From Tamlana sp. I1 (GTDB taxonomy: Bacteria > Bacteroidota > Bacteroidia > Flavobacteriales > Flavobacteriaceae), in the NCBI RefSeq assembly GCF_015355625.1, contig NZ_JACLAF010000010.1, positions 1-64,000 on the forward strand: a stretch of DNA of 64,000 bases, read 5' to 3'. This document shows, piece by piece, positions 8,106 to 17,374 of this stretch (positions are counted from its first letter, which is position 1; each line of letters starts with the position of its first letter). The position numbers and the translations under genes are program-made. The notes under the pieces were generated by a model, which did not search any database, was not told the DNA's origin, and saw only the letters and a program-made list of their open reading frames with translations.

Positions 8106-9216
8106 ATGATAACATCCGATCAAATTAAAGATCTTAATACCCGCCTCGACAAACTTAGGCACTATCTTTGACATAGATGCCAAACTTATAGAGATACAAA
8201 ACGAGGAAGAACAAACCTTCGATCCAAACTTTTGGAACGACCCAAAAGCTGCCGAAGCGACCATGAAATCCCTTCGTGTTAAGAAAAAATGGGTTCAAGA
8301 TTATAAAACTTCAAAAACTTTAATTGAAGAGTTAGATATTCTTTATGAATTCTACAAAGAAGGCGAATACACTGCAGAAGAAGTTCAAAATCAATATACT
8401 AAAACAGCAAGTTTTCTTGAAGATATAGAATTTAGAAACATGCTTTCTGAAGAAGGTGATAGCTTAAGTGCCGTGCTTCAAATAACTGCTGGAGCCGGGG
8501 GAACAGAAAGTTGCGACTGGGCTAGTATGCTAATGCGTATGTATTTAATGTACGCCGAAAAAAATGGCATTAAAGTTAAAGAGCTTAACTTTCAAGAAGG
8601 CGATGTTGCTGGAATAAAAACAGTGACTTTAGAGCTTGAGGGCGATTTTGCTTTTGGTTGGCTAAAAGGAGAAAATGGTGTACACCGTTTGGTGCGTATT
8701 TCGCCTTTTGACAGTAATGCTAAACGCCATACCAGTTTTGCTTCAGTTTACGTTTACCCGTTAGTTGATGATACCATTGAAATTGAAATTAACCCTGCTG
8801 ATATCGAAATTACAACAGCACGTTCCAGCGGTGCAGGAGGACAAAATGTAAATAAGGTTGAAACTAAAGTTCAGCTTTTACACAAGCCTACAGGAATTCA
8901 AATTCAGTGTTCCGAAACACGATCACAGCACGATAACCGCTCACGCGCCATGCAAATGCTTAAATCGCAGTTATACGAAATTGAGTTACAAAAGCAACTA
9001 GCACAACGTGAAGATATTGAGGCTGGAAAGATGAAAATTGAATGGGGATCTCAAATTCGAAATTATGTGATGCATCCTTATAAATTGGTTAAAGATGTAC
9101 GTACTGCTCACGAAACAGGAAATGTAGATGCTGTTATGGATGGCAATATTGAAGAATTCTTGAAATCGTATCTTATGATGATGGGACAAAAAGTAGAAGA
9201 CGACAATCAATTATGA
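8106..9216 (+). CDS. prfB: peptide chain release factor 2, programmed +1 frameshift
   Basis: RF2 terminates translation at UGA and UAA. The reading frame starts at ATG 8106, runs 21 codons ([21 protein letters not shown]), meets an in-frame TGA at 8169-8171, and continues in the +1 frame from GAC at 8170 to 9216, giving about 369 aa, the normal RF2 length. The downstream frame contains the SPF codon-recognition tripeptide ([13 protein letters not shown]) and the GGQ motif ([11 protein letters not shown]) that enters the peptidyl-transferase centre. An annotation starting at ATG 8263 would lose the N-terminal 50 residues. The HAD gene overlaps by 4 bp, so the two are translationally coupled. 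Confidence 0.97.
8157..8172 (+). promoter_or_regulatory. RF2 autoregulatory frameshift site
   Basis: AGGCACTATCTTTGAC. The slippery CTT-TGA-C is intact, with TGA in the zero frame. The upstream stimulator, AGGGGGTAT in E. coli, is reduced to AGG at the same distance. Slippage makes full-length RF2 when RF2 is scarce. Confidence 0.93.
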
Positions 9217-9830
9217 ACAAAATAGACACCATTATATTCGATCTTGGAGGGGTGTTAATCGACTGGAATCCGGAATATGTTTTTTTAGAGGTTTTCAAAG
9301 GAAATCATGAAAAGATGAGATGGTTTTTAGATACTATTTGCACAAGCGATTGGAACGAAAATCAAGATGCCGGTTATCCGTTAGCACAAGCCACTCAAGA
9401 TCGTATTGCACTTTTTCCGGAATACGAATTTGAAATCCGTCAGTTTTACGGCCAATGGGAAAAAATGCTAGGCGACGCCATACATGGAACGGTAGAAATT
9501 CTTAAAAAACTAATAGACACTAAGCAATATAAAGTTGTAGCATTAACCAATTGGAGTGCCGAAACCTTCCCTATTGCTTTGAATAAATTTGATTTTTTGC
9601 AATGGTTTGAAGGTATTTTAGTTTCAGGAGAAGAAAAAACACGAAAACCTTTTGATGCCATTTATCAACTTACCTTAAACCGTTTTAATATTAGAGCTGA
9701 AAATGCTATTTTCATTGATGATAATTTGCGAAATATTGAAGCTGCAAATCAAATAGGGATTCATGGTATCCATTTTGTCTCCCCCGAACAACTTATCACC
9801 CAATTAAAAACCTATAACATTCAATTATAA
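9213..9830 (+). CDS. HAD-IA family phosphatase (YihX-like)
   Basis: A 205-aa HAD hydrolase. Motif [10 protein letters not shown] has nucleophile Asp10, with Gly in place of the usual Asp at +2, as in the YihX subgroup. Motif II is TNWS at about 109-112, the conserved Lys lies in EEKTRKP, and motif IV is FIDD at about 168-171. The helical cap sits between motifs I and II. YihX of E. coli acts on glucose-1-phosphate; the substrate here is not readable. It overlaps the prfB stop (ATGA) and the arsC start, forming a tight prfB-HAD-arsC operon. Confidence 0.9.
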   Translation: MNKIDTIIFDLGGVLIDWNPEYVFLEVFKGNHEKMRWFLDTICTSDWNENQDAGYPLAQATQDRIALFPEYEFEIRQFYGQWEKMLGDAIHGTVEILKKLIDTKQYKVVALTNWSAETFPIALNKFDFLQWFEGILVSGEEKTRKPFDAIYQLTLNRFNIRAENAIFIDDNLRNIEAANQIGIHGIHFVSPEQLITQLKTYNIQL

Positions 9831-10171
9831 TGATTAAAATATATCACAATAACAGATGTAGTAAATCGCGCTGCGGATTACAAATTCTTGAAGCTTCTGG
9901 AAAAGATTTTGAAATTGTTAACTATTTACAAGATATACCTTCCGCTGAAGAACTTAAAAAAATAATAGCGCTTCTAAACATTAAACCCATTGAATTGGTG
10001 AGAAAAAACGAAGCCATTTGGAAAAGCGACTTTAAAAACAAAGATTTAAGCGATTCTGAAATTATAACCGCAATGGTTGAAAACCCGAAATTAATAGAAC
10101 GTCCAATTGTTATAAATGGTAACAAAGCCGTAATAGGAAGGCCGCCAGAACAAATTGAAGAGATTATTTAA
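9830..10171 (+). CDS. arsC: ArsC/Spx family thioredoxin-fold reductase (arsenate reductase-like)
   Basis: A 113-aa ArsC-family protein. Catalytic Cys10 lies in the NNRCSKSR loop and a second Cys at 15 is present; ERPIVI (cis-Pro region) and GRPPE near the C-terminus are typical. The glutaredoxin-coupled class reduces arsenate to arsenite. There is no arsenic efflux gene or ArsR nearby, so a stress or general reductase role (YffB type) is equally possible. Its start overlaps the HAD stop by one base. Confidence 0.87.
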   Translation: MIKIYHNNRCSKSRCGLQILEASGKDFEIVNYLQDIPSAEELKKIIALLNIKPIELVRKNEAIWKSDFKNKDLSDSEIITAMVENPKLIERPIVINGNKAVIGRPPEQIEEII

Positions 10172-10246
10172 ACAGACCGATTGTTTTTAAACCAGTACAC
10201 TTTTGATTATTAAAAGTGTTCTATTCTACTCAAAACTATTAGACAT

Positions 10247-10281
10247 AAAAAAAGAGGTTAATGAAAATTAACCTCTTTTTT
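10247..10281. terminator. bidirectional terminator after arsC
   Basis: AAAAAAAGAGGTTAAT, GAAA loop, ATTAACCTCTTTTTT: a long perfect stem with A- and T-runs on both sides, between the convergent arsC and the 57-aa protein gene. Confidence 0.9.
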
Positions 10282-10300
10282 AGTATAATAAACTTATGTT

Positions 10301-10474
10301 TTAAGCTTCTCGTTTTGCTTTCTTTTCTGCTCTAATTTCTTGAATTTTTTCAATGATAGAACCACCAATCCAATAAGGAACAATGAAAGTTACTAAAAAA
10401 ATCATTAACCAAAATCCTATTGTTAATATGGTTAAAAATGCTAAAAAGCCTAAATATTGATCAAAATCAAACAT
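10301..10474 (-). CDS. 57-aa single-pass membrane protein
   Basis: A small gene starting at ATG 10474 and ending at TAA 10301. Residues about 8-36 form one or two hydrophobic segments (LGFLAFLTILTIGFWLMIF, then LVTFIVPYWIGG), followed by a charged helix EKIQEIRAEKKAKREA. It has a good promoter upstream and a strong terminator just downstream, and codon use matches its neighbours, so it is very likely real. I do not recognise the family. Below 60 codons, it is easily missed by gene callers. Confidence 0.78.
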   Translation of the reverse strand: MFDFDQYLGFLAFLTILTIGFWLMIFLVTFIVPYWIGGSIIEKIQEIRAEKKAKREA

Positions 10475-10503
10475 AATATAAAGTGTCGGTTATAATTCTT
10501 TGG

Positions 10504-10534
10504 CAAATATAAAGTAAAGCTAAGGTTTATGCAA
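10504..10534 (-). promoter_or_regulatory. promoter of the 57-aa membrane protein gene
   Basis: On the minus strand TTG (10534-10532), 20-bp spacer, TATATTTG (10511-10504). Predicted start is some 25 bp before the ATG. Confidence 0.65.
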
Positions 10535-10567
10535 TATCAAAATAAATTTTATTAACAGAATTATTAA

Positions 10568-11209
10568 CTAATCTATATTAGGCTGTGGTGTCATTCTTAA
10601 ATACGGCTTAATTTCTTTAAATCCTTTAGGAAAAATCTTTTTTATATCTGCTGAATCTACGCTAGGAACAACAACACAATCGTCACCATTATTCCAATTG
10701 GCAGGTGTTGCCACTTTATGATAAGCCGTTAATTGAAGAGAATCAATAACCCGTAATAGTTCATCAAAATTCCTACCCGTTGAAGCCGGATAAGTAATCA
10801 TCAACTTTACTGTTTTATCCGATCCAATAACAAAAACAGAACGTACCGTATGCTTGCTATCTGCATTAGGGTGAATCATATCGTATAATTCAGAAACTTT
10901 TCTGTCTTCATCTGCAATAATTGGAAAATTCACCGTTGTTTTTTGGGTTTCATTAATATCTTTAATCCATCCTTTATGAGATTCTAAGCCATCAACACTC
11001 AATGCCACAACTTTTACATTGCGCTTATCAAAGGCTGCCTTATACTTGGCTACTGTGCCTAATTCTGTTGTACAAACTGGCGTATAATCTGCTGGATGCG
11101 AAAATAAAATGCCCCATCCATCGCCTAACCATTCATGAAAATTAATAGTGCCTTCTGTAGATTGTGCTGTAAAATTTGGAGCTTCATCTCCTAGTCTAAT
11201 TGTTGCCAT
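10568..11209 (-). CDS. 1-Cys peroxiredoxin (Prx6 type)
   Basis: A 213-aa peroxiredoxin. Peroxidatic Cys46 sits in HPADYTPVCTTELG. The long C-terminal extension (from about 160: YHKVATPANWNNGDDCVVVPS...PYLRMTPQP) is diagnostic of the Prx6 group. It reduces hydrogen peroxide and organic peroxides in the cytosol; the reductant is not apparent. It is a single gene divergent from fumC with a 200-bp gap. No palindrome or clear -7 element was seen before it, so any peroxide regulation is not evident from sequence. Confidence 0.95.
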   Translation of the reverse strand: MATIRLGDEAPNFTAQSTEGTINFHEWLGDGWGILFSHPADYTPVCTTELGTVAKYKAAFDKRNVKVVALSVDGLESHKGWIKDINETQKTTVNFPIIADEDRKVSELYDMIHPNADSKHTVRSVFVIGSDKTVKLMITYPASTGRNFDELLRVIDSLQLTAYHKVATPANWNNGDDCVVVPSVDSADIKKIFPKGFKEIKPYLRMTPQPNID

Positions 11210-11410
11210 AATAATGTATTTAGTTTAGTTTTTAAATCACTTTCCTTAATTAAGTAATCTTGACTAGCTAAGATACCGATTTTATAAGCTTTCTACGACA
11301 GATAACCGTTATATAATTGTTAAAAATAAGTATAAAATCTTACAGAATTCACAATCAAAAAAAGGACTAAATAGCTTAACTTTACAGCTTTTCAAATAAA
11401 TAATTTTACG

Positions 11411-12808
11411 ATGAGTTACAGAATAGAAAAAGACACTATGGGCGAGGTAAAAGTACCTGCCGATAAACTTTGGGGCGCACAAACAGAACGCTCTAGAAAC
11501 AACTTTAAAATTGGTCCTTCGGCTTCAATGCCTTTAGAAATTGTTTACGGTTTTGCATACTTGAAAAAGGCGGCCGCACATACCAATTGTAAATTAGGCG
11601 TTATGGATGCTGAAAAGCGTGATTTAATTTCGCAAGTCTGTGATGAAATTTTAGAAGGTAAACACGACGACCAGTTTCCTTTAGTTATTTGGCAAACAGG
11701 ATCTGGAACGCAAAGTAACATGAACGTTAATGAAGTTATTGCAAACCGTGCACACCAATTAGCAGGAAAAGTTATTGGTGAAGGTGAAAAAACCATCCAG
11801 CCAAATGATGATGTAAACAAATCACAATCATCTAACGATACTTTCCCAACTGGAATGCATATTGCTGCTTATAAAAAAATTGTAGAAACTACCATTCCTG
11901 GAGTGAAACAATTAAGAAACACTTTAAACAACAAAGCAAAAGCTTTTAATAATGTTGTTAAAATTGGTAGAACCCATTTAATGGATGCAACGCCTTTAAC
12001 TTTAGGACAAGAAATTTCGGGTTATGTAGCACAACTAGATTATGGTATTAAAGCTTTAGAAAACACCTTATCCCACTTAAGCGAGTTAGCGCTTGGAGGA
12101 ACTGCCGTTGGTACGGGTTTAAACACACCTAAAGGGTACAGTGAACTTGTTGCTGAATATATTGCTGAATTCACCAAATTACCGTTTGTAACCGCTCCTA
12201 ATAAATTTGAAGCTTTAGCGGCACATGATGCTTTAGTTGAAACACATGGTGCTTTAAAGCAATTAGCAGTATCATTAAATAAAATTGCTAACGATGTTAG
12301 AATGATGGCTTCTGGACCACGTTCTGGTATTGGTGAAATCATTATTCCTGCAAACGAACCAGGAAGCTCAATTATGCCAGGAAAAGTTAACCCAACCCAA
12401 TGTGAAGCAATGACTATGGTTTGCGCTCAAGTAATGGGTAACGATGTTGCTGTTTCGGTTGGTGGTTTACAAGGTCACTACGAACTAAACGTTTTTAAAC
12501 CTGTTATGGCTGCAAACGTACTACAATCGGCACAATTAATTGGCGATGCCTGTGTGAGTTTCGATGAAAATTGTGCGGTTGGAATAGAGCCAAACCAAGA
12601 AGTGATCACAAAATTATTGAATAACTCATTAATGTTAGTAACAGCATTAAACCCAAAAATAGGGTATTATAAAGCTGCTGAAATAGCTAATACAGCGCAT
12701 AAAAATGGTACAACTTTAAAAGAAGAAGCCATTCGTTTAGGCTATGTATCTGCTGAAGATTATGATGCTTGGGTAAAACCAGAAGATATGGTAGGAAGTT
12801 TAAAATAA
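11411..12808 (+). CDS. fumC: class II fumarate hydratase
   Basis: TCA-cycle enzyme hydrating fumarate to L-malate; iron-independent class II. At 465 aa it has the full set of superfamily motifs: GSGTQSNMN (about 97-105), the SSNDTFPT region (about 139-146), the [11 protein letters not shown] catalytic-His region (about 184-194), and the [11 protein letters not shown] signature loop (about 317-327) that carries the catalytic Ser. It is monocistronic with its own terminator. A TAACTTTA at 11377 is a one-mismatch -7 candidate. Confidence 0.97.
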   Translation: MSYRIEKDTMGEVKVPADKLWGAQTERSRNNFKIGPSASMPLEIVYGFAYLKKAAAHTNCKLGVMDAEKRDLISQVCDEILEGKHDDQFPLVIWQTGSGTQSNMNVNEVIANRAHQLAGKVIGEGEKTIQPNDDVNKSQSSNDTFPTGMHIAAYKKIVETTIPGVKQLRNTLNNKAKAFNNVVKIGRTHLMDATPLTLGQEISGYVAQLDYGIKALENTLSHLSELALGGTAVGTGLNTPKGYSELVAEYIAEFTKLPFVTAPNKFEALAAHDALVETHGALKQLAVSLNKIANDVRMMASGPRSGIGEIIIPANEPGSSIMPGKVNPTQCEAMTMVCAQVMGNDVAVSVGGLQGHYELNVFKPVMAANVLQSAQLIGDACVSFDENCAVGIEPNQEVITKLLNNSLMLVTALNPKIGYYKAAEIANTAHKNGTTLKEEAIRLGYVSAEDYDAWVKPEDMVGSLK

Positions 12809-12828
12809 ACCTACTAAAAACTTTAGAA

Positions 12829-12866
12829 TAAAAAAACAGGTAATGAGAATTACCTGTTTTTTTTTG
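12829..12866 (+). terminator. fumC terminator
   Basis: AAAAAAACAGGTAAT, GAGA loop, ATTACCTG and nine T residues, 20 bp after the fumC stop. The following 180 bp up to the Crp/Fnr gene are very AT-rich and hold nothing recognisable. Confidence 0.92.
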
Positions 12867-13045
12867 GTTGGTAAAAAATTATTGGTTGGTTAATTAGTTT
12901 GTTAGTTTAAGGTAAAACCTTAATGGTTGATCCAAATATAAAACTATCCATTGATTCTTGTATTAACATTTGTTAATATTGTTAACAAAAACTTAAAATT
13001 TAACATTTATCCATTCTTACACAATCAGATAAACAGTAAATTTTA

Positions 13046-13645
13046 CTAATTAGATTCCTTTAATTTTTTTCGTATTCTACTTAATTGAACAGGCGATATA
13101 CTTAAGTAACTGGCAATTTGATATTGAGGAATTAAATGCTCTAAGTCTGGCATTTTTTTTCGAAGTTTTAAATAACGCTCAGTAGCATCCATAGAAATTA
13201 ACTCCAATTGACGTTCTTCATATTTAATAAAAATATGCTCTAATACACGATTATACAAATTACTAATATTTAAATCGTCTTGACACAGCTCTCTAAAATC
13301 TGAAAAATTTAATTCGTAAACCTTACAATCCGATAAGGTTTCATAAATCAATTTTGATGGTTTTTTTTGAATTAATCCAGTAAACGACCCCACAAAACTG
13401 AAAGGCATAAAAAAGCTTTTTGTAAATTCCTTACCTTCTTCCGAACTTAAGTAAGCGCGCATCATACCCGAAACTAACAAATATACTTTTGTTGGCACCT
13501 CCCCTGTTTTACAAATTTGAGTGCCAGACTTAAAATCTTTTAATTCTGATATATTTAGTAAACGTGCATAAGTCTCTTCAGAAACATCTAAAAAAGAGTT
13601 TAAAAAAACCAAATTAGGATTCATGGTGCTCATGTTTAAATTCAC
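13046..13645 (-). CDS. Crp/Fnr family transcriptional regulator
   Basis: A 199-aa regulator. Residues about 20-120 form a cyclic-nucleotide-binding-like beta roll (GTQICKTGEVPTKVYLLVSGMMRAYL); the C-terminal part holds a helix-turn-helix, IPQYQIASYLSISPVQLSRIRKKL. The winged-helix domain is short, as in many Bacteroidota Crp-like proteins. No Cys cluster for an Fe-S centre and no convincing cAMP phosphate-binding RxA motif is seen, so the ligand is unknown. Starts at codons 1, 5 and 8 are all possible; the last begins MNPNLVFLNSFL. The gene is isolated, so its target cannot be inferred from neighbours. Confidence 0.9.
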   Translation of the reverse strand: MNLNMSTMNPNLVFLNSFLDVSEETYARLLNISELKDFKSGTQICKTGEVPTKVYLLVSGMMRAYLSSEEGKEFTKSFFMPFSFVGSFTGLIQKKPSKLIYETLSDCKVYELNFSDFRELCQDDLNISNLYNRVLEHIFIKYEERQLELISMDATERYLKLRKKMPDLEHLIPQYQIASYLSISPVQLSRIRKKLKESN

Positions 13646-13748
13646 TTGTGCGCTTCATTGAATAAAGTAGCATAAATATATGTAAAAATATGCAGTTCTT
13701 AAACGCATCATACCCATTTCGGAAAACTAAGCGCTAAAGTGCATATAT

Positions 13749-13781
13749 AAAAAAACCTCAAACATAGTTCGAGGTTTTTAA
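13749..13781 (-). terminator. terminator of the coiled-coil protein gene
   Basis: AAAAACCTC (13751-13759) pairs with GAGGTTTTT (13771-13779); U-run on the minus strand, 20 bp past the stop at 13804. Confidence 0.8.
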
Positions 13782-13803
13782 CTTTAAGTGTATTTGAGGT
13801 TAC

Positions 13804-14688
13804 CTATTTTAAAGTAAACTCGGTAGTTGAAACTAAGTTCTTCGTATTATAAACTTTCACAACGTAACGTCCTTTTTCAAAATCTTCGCCTTCATTTAGT
13901 GCTACAAATTCGCAAATGTTTAGGTTAGCAACTTCGTAATTAAATTTACTAATAATGCTATAATTTATAATTTCTTGTCCAAATTGTACTTGCTCGTTTA
14001 ACCCTAGTGTGTTATTATCTGGTCCGATAACTTGAACATATAGTTCTTGATCTCCTGCTTGTACTAAAGTGTTTTTAGCTACTGTAAAACAAACTCTAAT
14101 TTTATCAGCTCTTCTAGCTCTTTCAGTTGGAATTACTTTCCCTGAAGTTCTTTCAATAACCCCAGATCCTTTTAAATCCAATGTATTTAAAATCGATGCA
14201 TTTTCAACAACTTCAGCTAAAGCATTGTTTTGAACTAATAAAGAATCTGTAAACACTGTACGTTGCTCTAAACGAACGCGCGTACTATCTAAAGATGTCG
14301 CTAAATACGAGTTTTCGATGCGTAAAGAATCATTTTGCGCTAATATCGCATCCATTTCTTTTTGTAAACTCACATACTTCTGCTTGTAACGCCATAAACT
14401 TTTTACGTTTGTTTCAGAGATTGATAAAGAATCAATCAACCCTTGAATACGTGCACGCGCTTCAATTAAATTGTTATTAGCAACATCATTTTCACTAATA
14501 GCTTCATCATATTGCTTAGCCATAGCGTTTAAATCATTCATTACTAATTGCTTTTGAGCCACTAACTCCTTTTTGTCATCATTAGACTTTTTGTAAAGGT
14601 TCATAGTGTAAAATGCTGTTCCTAAAAATAAAACGATGGCAATACCTAATGCAATTTTTAGTCCAGAACTATTTTTTTTGTCTTCCAT
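13804..14688 (-). CDS. membrane-anchored coiled-coil protein of unknown function
   Basis: A 294-aa protein with a short Lys-rich cytoplasmic tail, one TM segment at about 10-28 (IALGIAIVLFLGTAFYTM), a long coiled coil at about 32-160 rich in Lys, Gln, Asn, Asp and Leu heptads, and a beta-rich C-terminal domain (about 185-294) with Cys residues in IRVCFTV and LNICEFV. It is a familiar Bacteroidota type, sometimes mislabelled as a chromosome-partitioning protein; I see no ATPase motif. The topology suggests an envelope-spanning role with the C-terminal domain in the periplasm. It is divergent from the arginase-family gene. Confidence 0.82.
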   Translation of the reverse strand: MEDKKNSSGLKIALGIAIVLFLGTAFYTMNLYKKSNDDKKELVAQKQLVMNDLNAMAKQYDEAISENDVANNNLIEARARIQGLIDSLSISETNVKSLWRYKQKYVSLQKEMDAILAQNDSLRIENSYLATSLDSTRVRLEQRTVFTDSLLVQNNALAEVVENASILNTLDLKGSGVIERTSGKVIPTERARRADKIRVCFTVAKNTLVQAGDQELYVQVIGPDNNTLGLNEQVQFGQEIINYSIISKFNYEVANLNICEFVALNEGEDFEKGRYVVKVYNTKNLVSTTEFTLK

Positions 14689-14791
14689 AATTACTTGTTT
14701 TAATGTGATAAATTTAACGTAATTTTTAATATTTAGTTTTTTTAATGCTTTAAATAAATAAAAATGTATTTTTAATACTCAATATTTATTT

Positions 14792-15811
14792 ATGGATAAA
14801 CTGGTTTTATTTAACACGATTGCACGTAACAAATTGTTAAACAAACGCTTGGGTGAATCCAAGTTTGGGCAACAGGTAAAACTATTACCCCGCATTACAA
14901 ATATATACGAGCAACTTAAAATTTTGGATGTTGCTTTTGTAATAATTGGTTTACCCGAAGATGTTGGTGTATTTGCTAATTACGGCAATACGGGCGCTTC
15001 AAAAACTTGGAACGCCACCTTAAAAGTTTTACTAAACATTCAAAGCAACGCATTTACTAAAGCAGAGCAGGTTTTAATTTTAGGACATCTCGATTTTTCT
15101 TCAGAATTAGCAGAACTCGAAAAATTAAATCAATCTAAAAAGAAAGATGTGTTTAAAGCCAGAGACTTAGTTGAAAAAATAGACAAACATGTTAATCATC
15201 TTATTTATCAAATTGTTTTAGCAGGCAAAAAACCAATTATTATTGGTGGCGGTCACAACAACGCATACGGAAATATAAAAGGCTCATGTTTAGCTTTAGG
15301 GAAAGCCATTAACATTATTAACCTAGACGCACATTCCGATTTTAGAGCTCAAGAAGGGCGTCACAGCGGTAATGGTTTTAGTTACGCTTCCGCGGAAGGG
15401 TTTCTAGATAATTACTTTATTTTTGGTTTACATGAAAATTATACGTCAGACAAAATCTTCAATACATTAAACAACTCCAAAAACATAGATTTCACAACTT
15501 TTGAAGCTTTAGAAGTTCGTCAAGAATTAAAATTTAAAAAAGAATTAAATCGCGCTTCCAAATTTATTTGCGAGGATAAATTTGGTATCGAAATAGACTG
15601 CGATGCCATTGAAAACATACCAAGCAGTGCCATGACCCCAAGCGGGTTTAGCGTTACTAAAACAAGGCATTTTCTTAATCATTTTGCAAAACAAGACCAA
15701 GTGGTTTATTTACACCTTTGTGAAGCATCACCAACAAAAAAAAATCCCAACCAAATAGGCAAACTACTCTCCTATTTAATAACCGATTTTATTAAAGCGC
15801 AAAATAATTAA
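14792..15811 (+). CDS. arginase/formimidoylglutamase family hydrolase
   Basis: A 339-aa ureohydrolase-fold enzyme. The binuclear Mn site is complete: His155 in GGGHNNAYG, Asp179-His181-Asp183 in NLDAHSDF, Asp269 and Asp271 in EIDCDAIE. The usual SFDVDAxDP is replaced by GIEIDCDAIENIPSS, which sets it apart from true arginases and agmatinases and matches the formimidoylglutamase-like group of Bacteroidota. Without hutH, hutU or hutI around, a role in histidine breakdown is unproven. It would act in the cytosol. Monocistronic. Confidence 0.87.
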   Translation: MDKLVLFNTIARNKLLNKRLGESKFGQQVKLLPRITNIYEQLKILDVAFVIIGLPEDVGVFANYGNTGASKTWNATLKVLLNIQSNAFTKAEQVLILGHLDFSSELAELEKLNQSKKKDVFKARDLVEKIDKHVNHLIYQIVLAGKKPIIIGGGHNNAYGNIKGSCLALGKAINIINLDAHSDFRAQEGRHSGNGFSYASAEGFLDNYFIFGLHENYTSDKIFNTLNNSKNIDFTTFEALEVRQELKFKKELNRASKFICEDKFGIEIDCDAIENIPSSAMTPSGFSVTKTRHFLNHFAKQDQVVYLHLCEASPTKKNPNQIGKLLSYLITDFIKAQNN

Positions 15812-15850
15812 CTTAACCATTTTACTTATTAGGATTAACAATAAACTAAA

Positions 15851-15898
15851 TGACAGTTCGAGTGATTTCGATTTTTCATCGAAACTATATCGAAAACA
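15851..15898 (+). repeat. dispersed repeat, family B copy 1
   Basis: Begins TGACAGTTCGAGTGATTT, continues with a TCGAT..ATCGA hairpin, and ends TATCGAAAAC. The same layout occurs inverted at 49312-49353. Function unknown. Confidence 0.7.
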
Positions 15899-15925
15899 AC
15901 TAGCGAAAACACAAAAGTTTTACTC

Positions 15926-16483
15926 TTAATAATACTTAATCCACTCATTTTTAGATATTTCATAACACAAACAGTTTTCTAAATGTGGATACGCTTTTAA
16001 CTTTGGATGCTTAAATGTTGTTAATTTGTTCATGCCAATTTTTATCATAACCTGTTCAGATTTACTATTATTCTCGGTACAGGTTGCAATAATTTTGTCC
16101 AAATTCAACGTAATAAAAGCATATTCAAGACAACGGTTTGCCCCTTCTGTGGCAAAACCTTTTCCCCAAGCACTTTTTATTAAACGCCAACCAATATCGG
16201 TTGCAGGTGTGAAATTAGTTTCATAATCTTGGTAAGCTAATCCTATAAAGCCAATAAATTCTCCCGTTTCTAAAATTTCAACAGCAAAATAATTGTAACC
16301 ATATTTTAAATAATGATTTTGAAGTCGTTCAATAAAATTGACAGTCTCATTTTTAGTTAAGGGTTTCGGAAAATACTTCATAACAGACTCATCTGCATTC
16401 ATTTTAGCAAATGCAGTCAAGTCATTTTTTACCCAGTTTCTAAAACCTAGGCGTTGCGATGTAAATAGGTAATTTGTATTCAC
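15926..16483 (-). CDS. GNAT family N-acetyltransferase (RimJ/RimL type)
   Basis: A 185-aa acetyltransferase of the Acetyltransf_3 group. Visible are the N-terminal FTSQRLGFRNWVKNDL strand-helix, the FIGFIGLAYQ strand, the acetyl-CoA loop region (DIGWRLIKSAWGKGFATEGAN, a Q/RxxGxG/A variant) and the C-terminal IATCTENNSKSEQVMIKIGM motif. This group acetylates N-terminal residues of ribosomal proteins or small amines; the substrate is not readable. It is a single gene after a repeat-rich gap and converges with the arginase-family gene. Confidence 0.9.
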   Translation of the reverse strand: MNTNYLFTSQRLGFRNWVKNDLTAFAKMNADESVMKYFPKPLTKNETVNFIERLQNHYLKYGYNYFAVEILETGEFIGFIGLAYQDYETNFTPATDIGWRLIKSAWGKGFATEGANRCLEYAFITLNLDKIIATCTENNSKSEQVMIKIGMNKLTTFKHPKLKAYPHLENCLCYEISKNEWIKYY

Positions 16484-16504
16484 TACGACATTTTATGATG
16501 CCCT

Positions 16505-16521
16505 CCTGAAATAAATTCAGG
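16505..16521. repeat. small palindrome of dispersed-repeat type
   Basis: CCTGAA, ATAAA, TTCAGG followed by GGTGACA. CACCCTGAA..TTCAGG palindromes are, from memory, common in flavobacterial intergenic DNA. Here it separates the Nudix and GNAT genes. Confidence 0.5.
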
Positions 16522-16564
16522 GTGACAAATAGCTATTGAATTTCTTCTAATATTTTCAATAAAA

Positions 16565-17149
16565 TTAATCCATTAAGTTATGAATTTGGGCATATTGCAA
16601 AAGCACAATAGTTCGTGTATCGTTAATTTTTCCACTGTTTAACATAGCTACGGCTTCCGTAAATGGAAGTTCTAGAACTTCAATATCTTCGTGTTCTTCA
16701 TCCAAACCACCACCATCGCTTACTTTCATGTCGTCGCTATATTCACCAATAAAAAAGTGCATTTTTTCAGTCATAACTCCTGGCGACGAATACGCTTCAA
16801 AAACTTTTTTAACCTCTTTTAAACGGTAACCCACTTCTTCTTCGGTTTCTCTTATTATACAAGCTTCAGGATTATCCTTATCTAACATGCCTGCGCAAAT
16901 TTCAACTAGAAAACCATCATTATTTTCATTTAAATAGGTTGGCATTCTAAATTGCTTCGTTAAAATTACCGTCTTTTTTGTTTTATTATAAAGCAAGATT
17001 CCAGCACCGTCTCCACGATTATATACTTCTCTAGCCTGATTAACCCATTGTCCGTTAGACATCAAATAATCGAAACTAAATTTTTTAAGAATATAATAAT
17101 TATCTGAAAGCAAGGTGCTTTTAATGTTTTTTAAATGTTGGGCGCTCAT
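16565..17149 (-). CDS. nudK: Nudix hydrolase, NudK-like
   Basis: A 194-aa Nudix enzyme. The Nudix box spans about 92-115 ([23 protein letters not shown]) with RETEEEVG intact and the spacing seen in the GDP-mannose/ADP-ribose pyrophosphatase subfamily. An N-terminal beta domain ([23 protein letters not shown]) is typical of dimeric NudK and NudF proteins. The probable reaction is hydrolysis of GDP-mannose or ADP-ribose in the cytosol. Exact substrate is uncertain. Followed by the GNAT gene after an 81-bp gap containing a palindrome. Confidence 0.92.
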   Translation of the reverse strand: MSAQHLKNIKSTLLSDNYYILKKFSFDYLMSNGQWVNQAREVYNRGDGAGILLYNKTKKTVILTKQFRMPTYLNENNDGFLVEICAGMLDKDNPEACIIRETEEEVGYRLKEVKKVFEAYSSPGVMTEKMHFFIGEYSDDMKVSDGGGLDEEHEDIEVLELPFTEAVAMLNSGKINDTRTIVLLQYAQIHNLMD

Positions 17150-17374
17150 AGTTTAATACTATTTAAAACTTAAAATTTGTATTCCTAATTTTTTAATTCT
17201 GACAATAAATACCATCAATTTTTTCGATAATATAAATGAAAATATAATAAAATGAATAAATCATATATTTTACAAAATGCTAAAAAAACACTACAGAAAC
17301 CAAGCTCTATTATTCTAATTATGAATTAATTACATTATATTTGAGTAGCTTATAATCTATTAACTGTATTGCTT

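Noticed and set aside
9830-10171. Arsenic resistance operon
   Set aside because: No arsR, arsB/acr3 or second ars gene; neighbours are prfB and a HAD phosphatase.
12860-12905. TTGGTTGG repeats after fumC as an operator
   Set aside because: Direct, imperfect and not palindromic; resembles simple-sequence drift, unlike the perfect palindrome at 58729.
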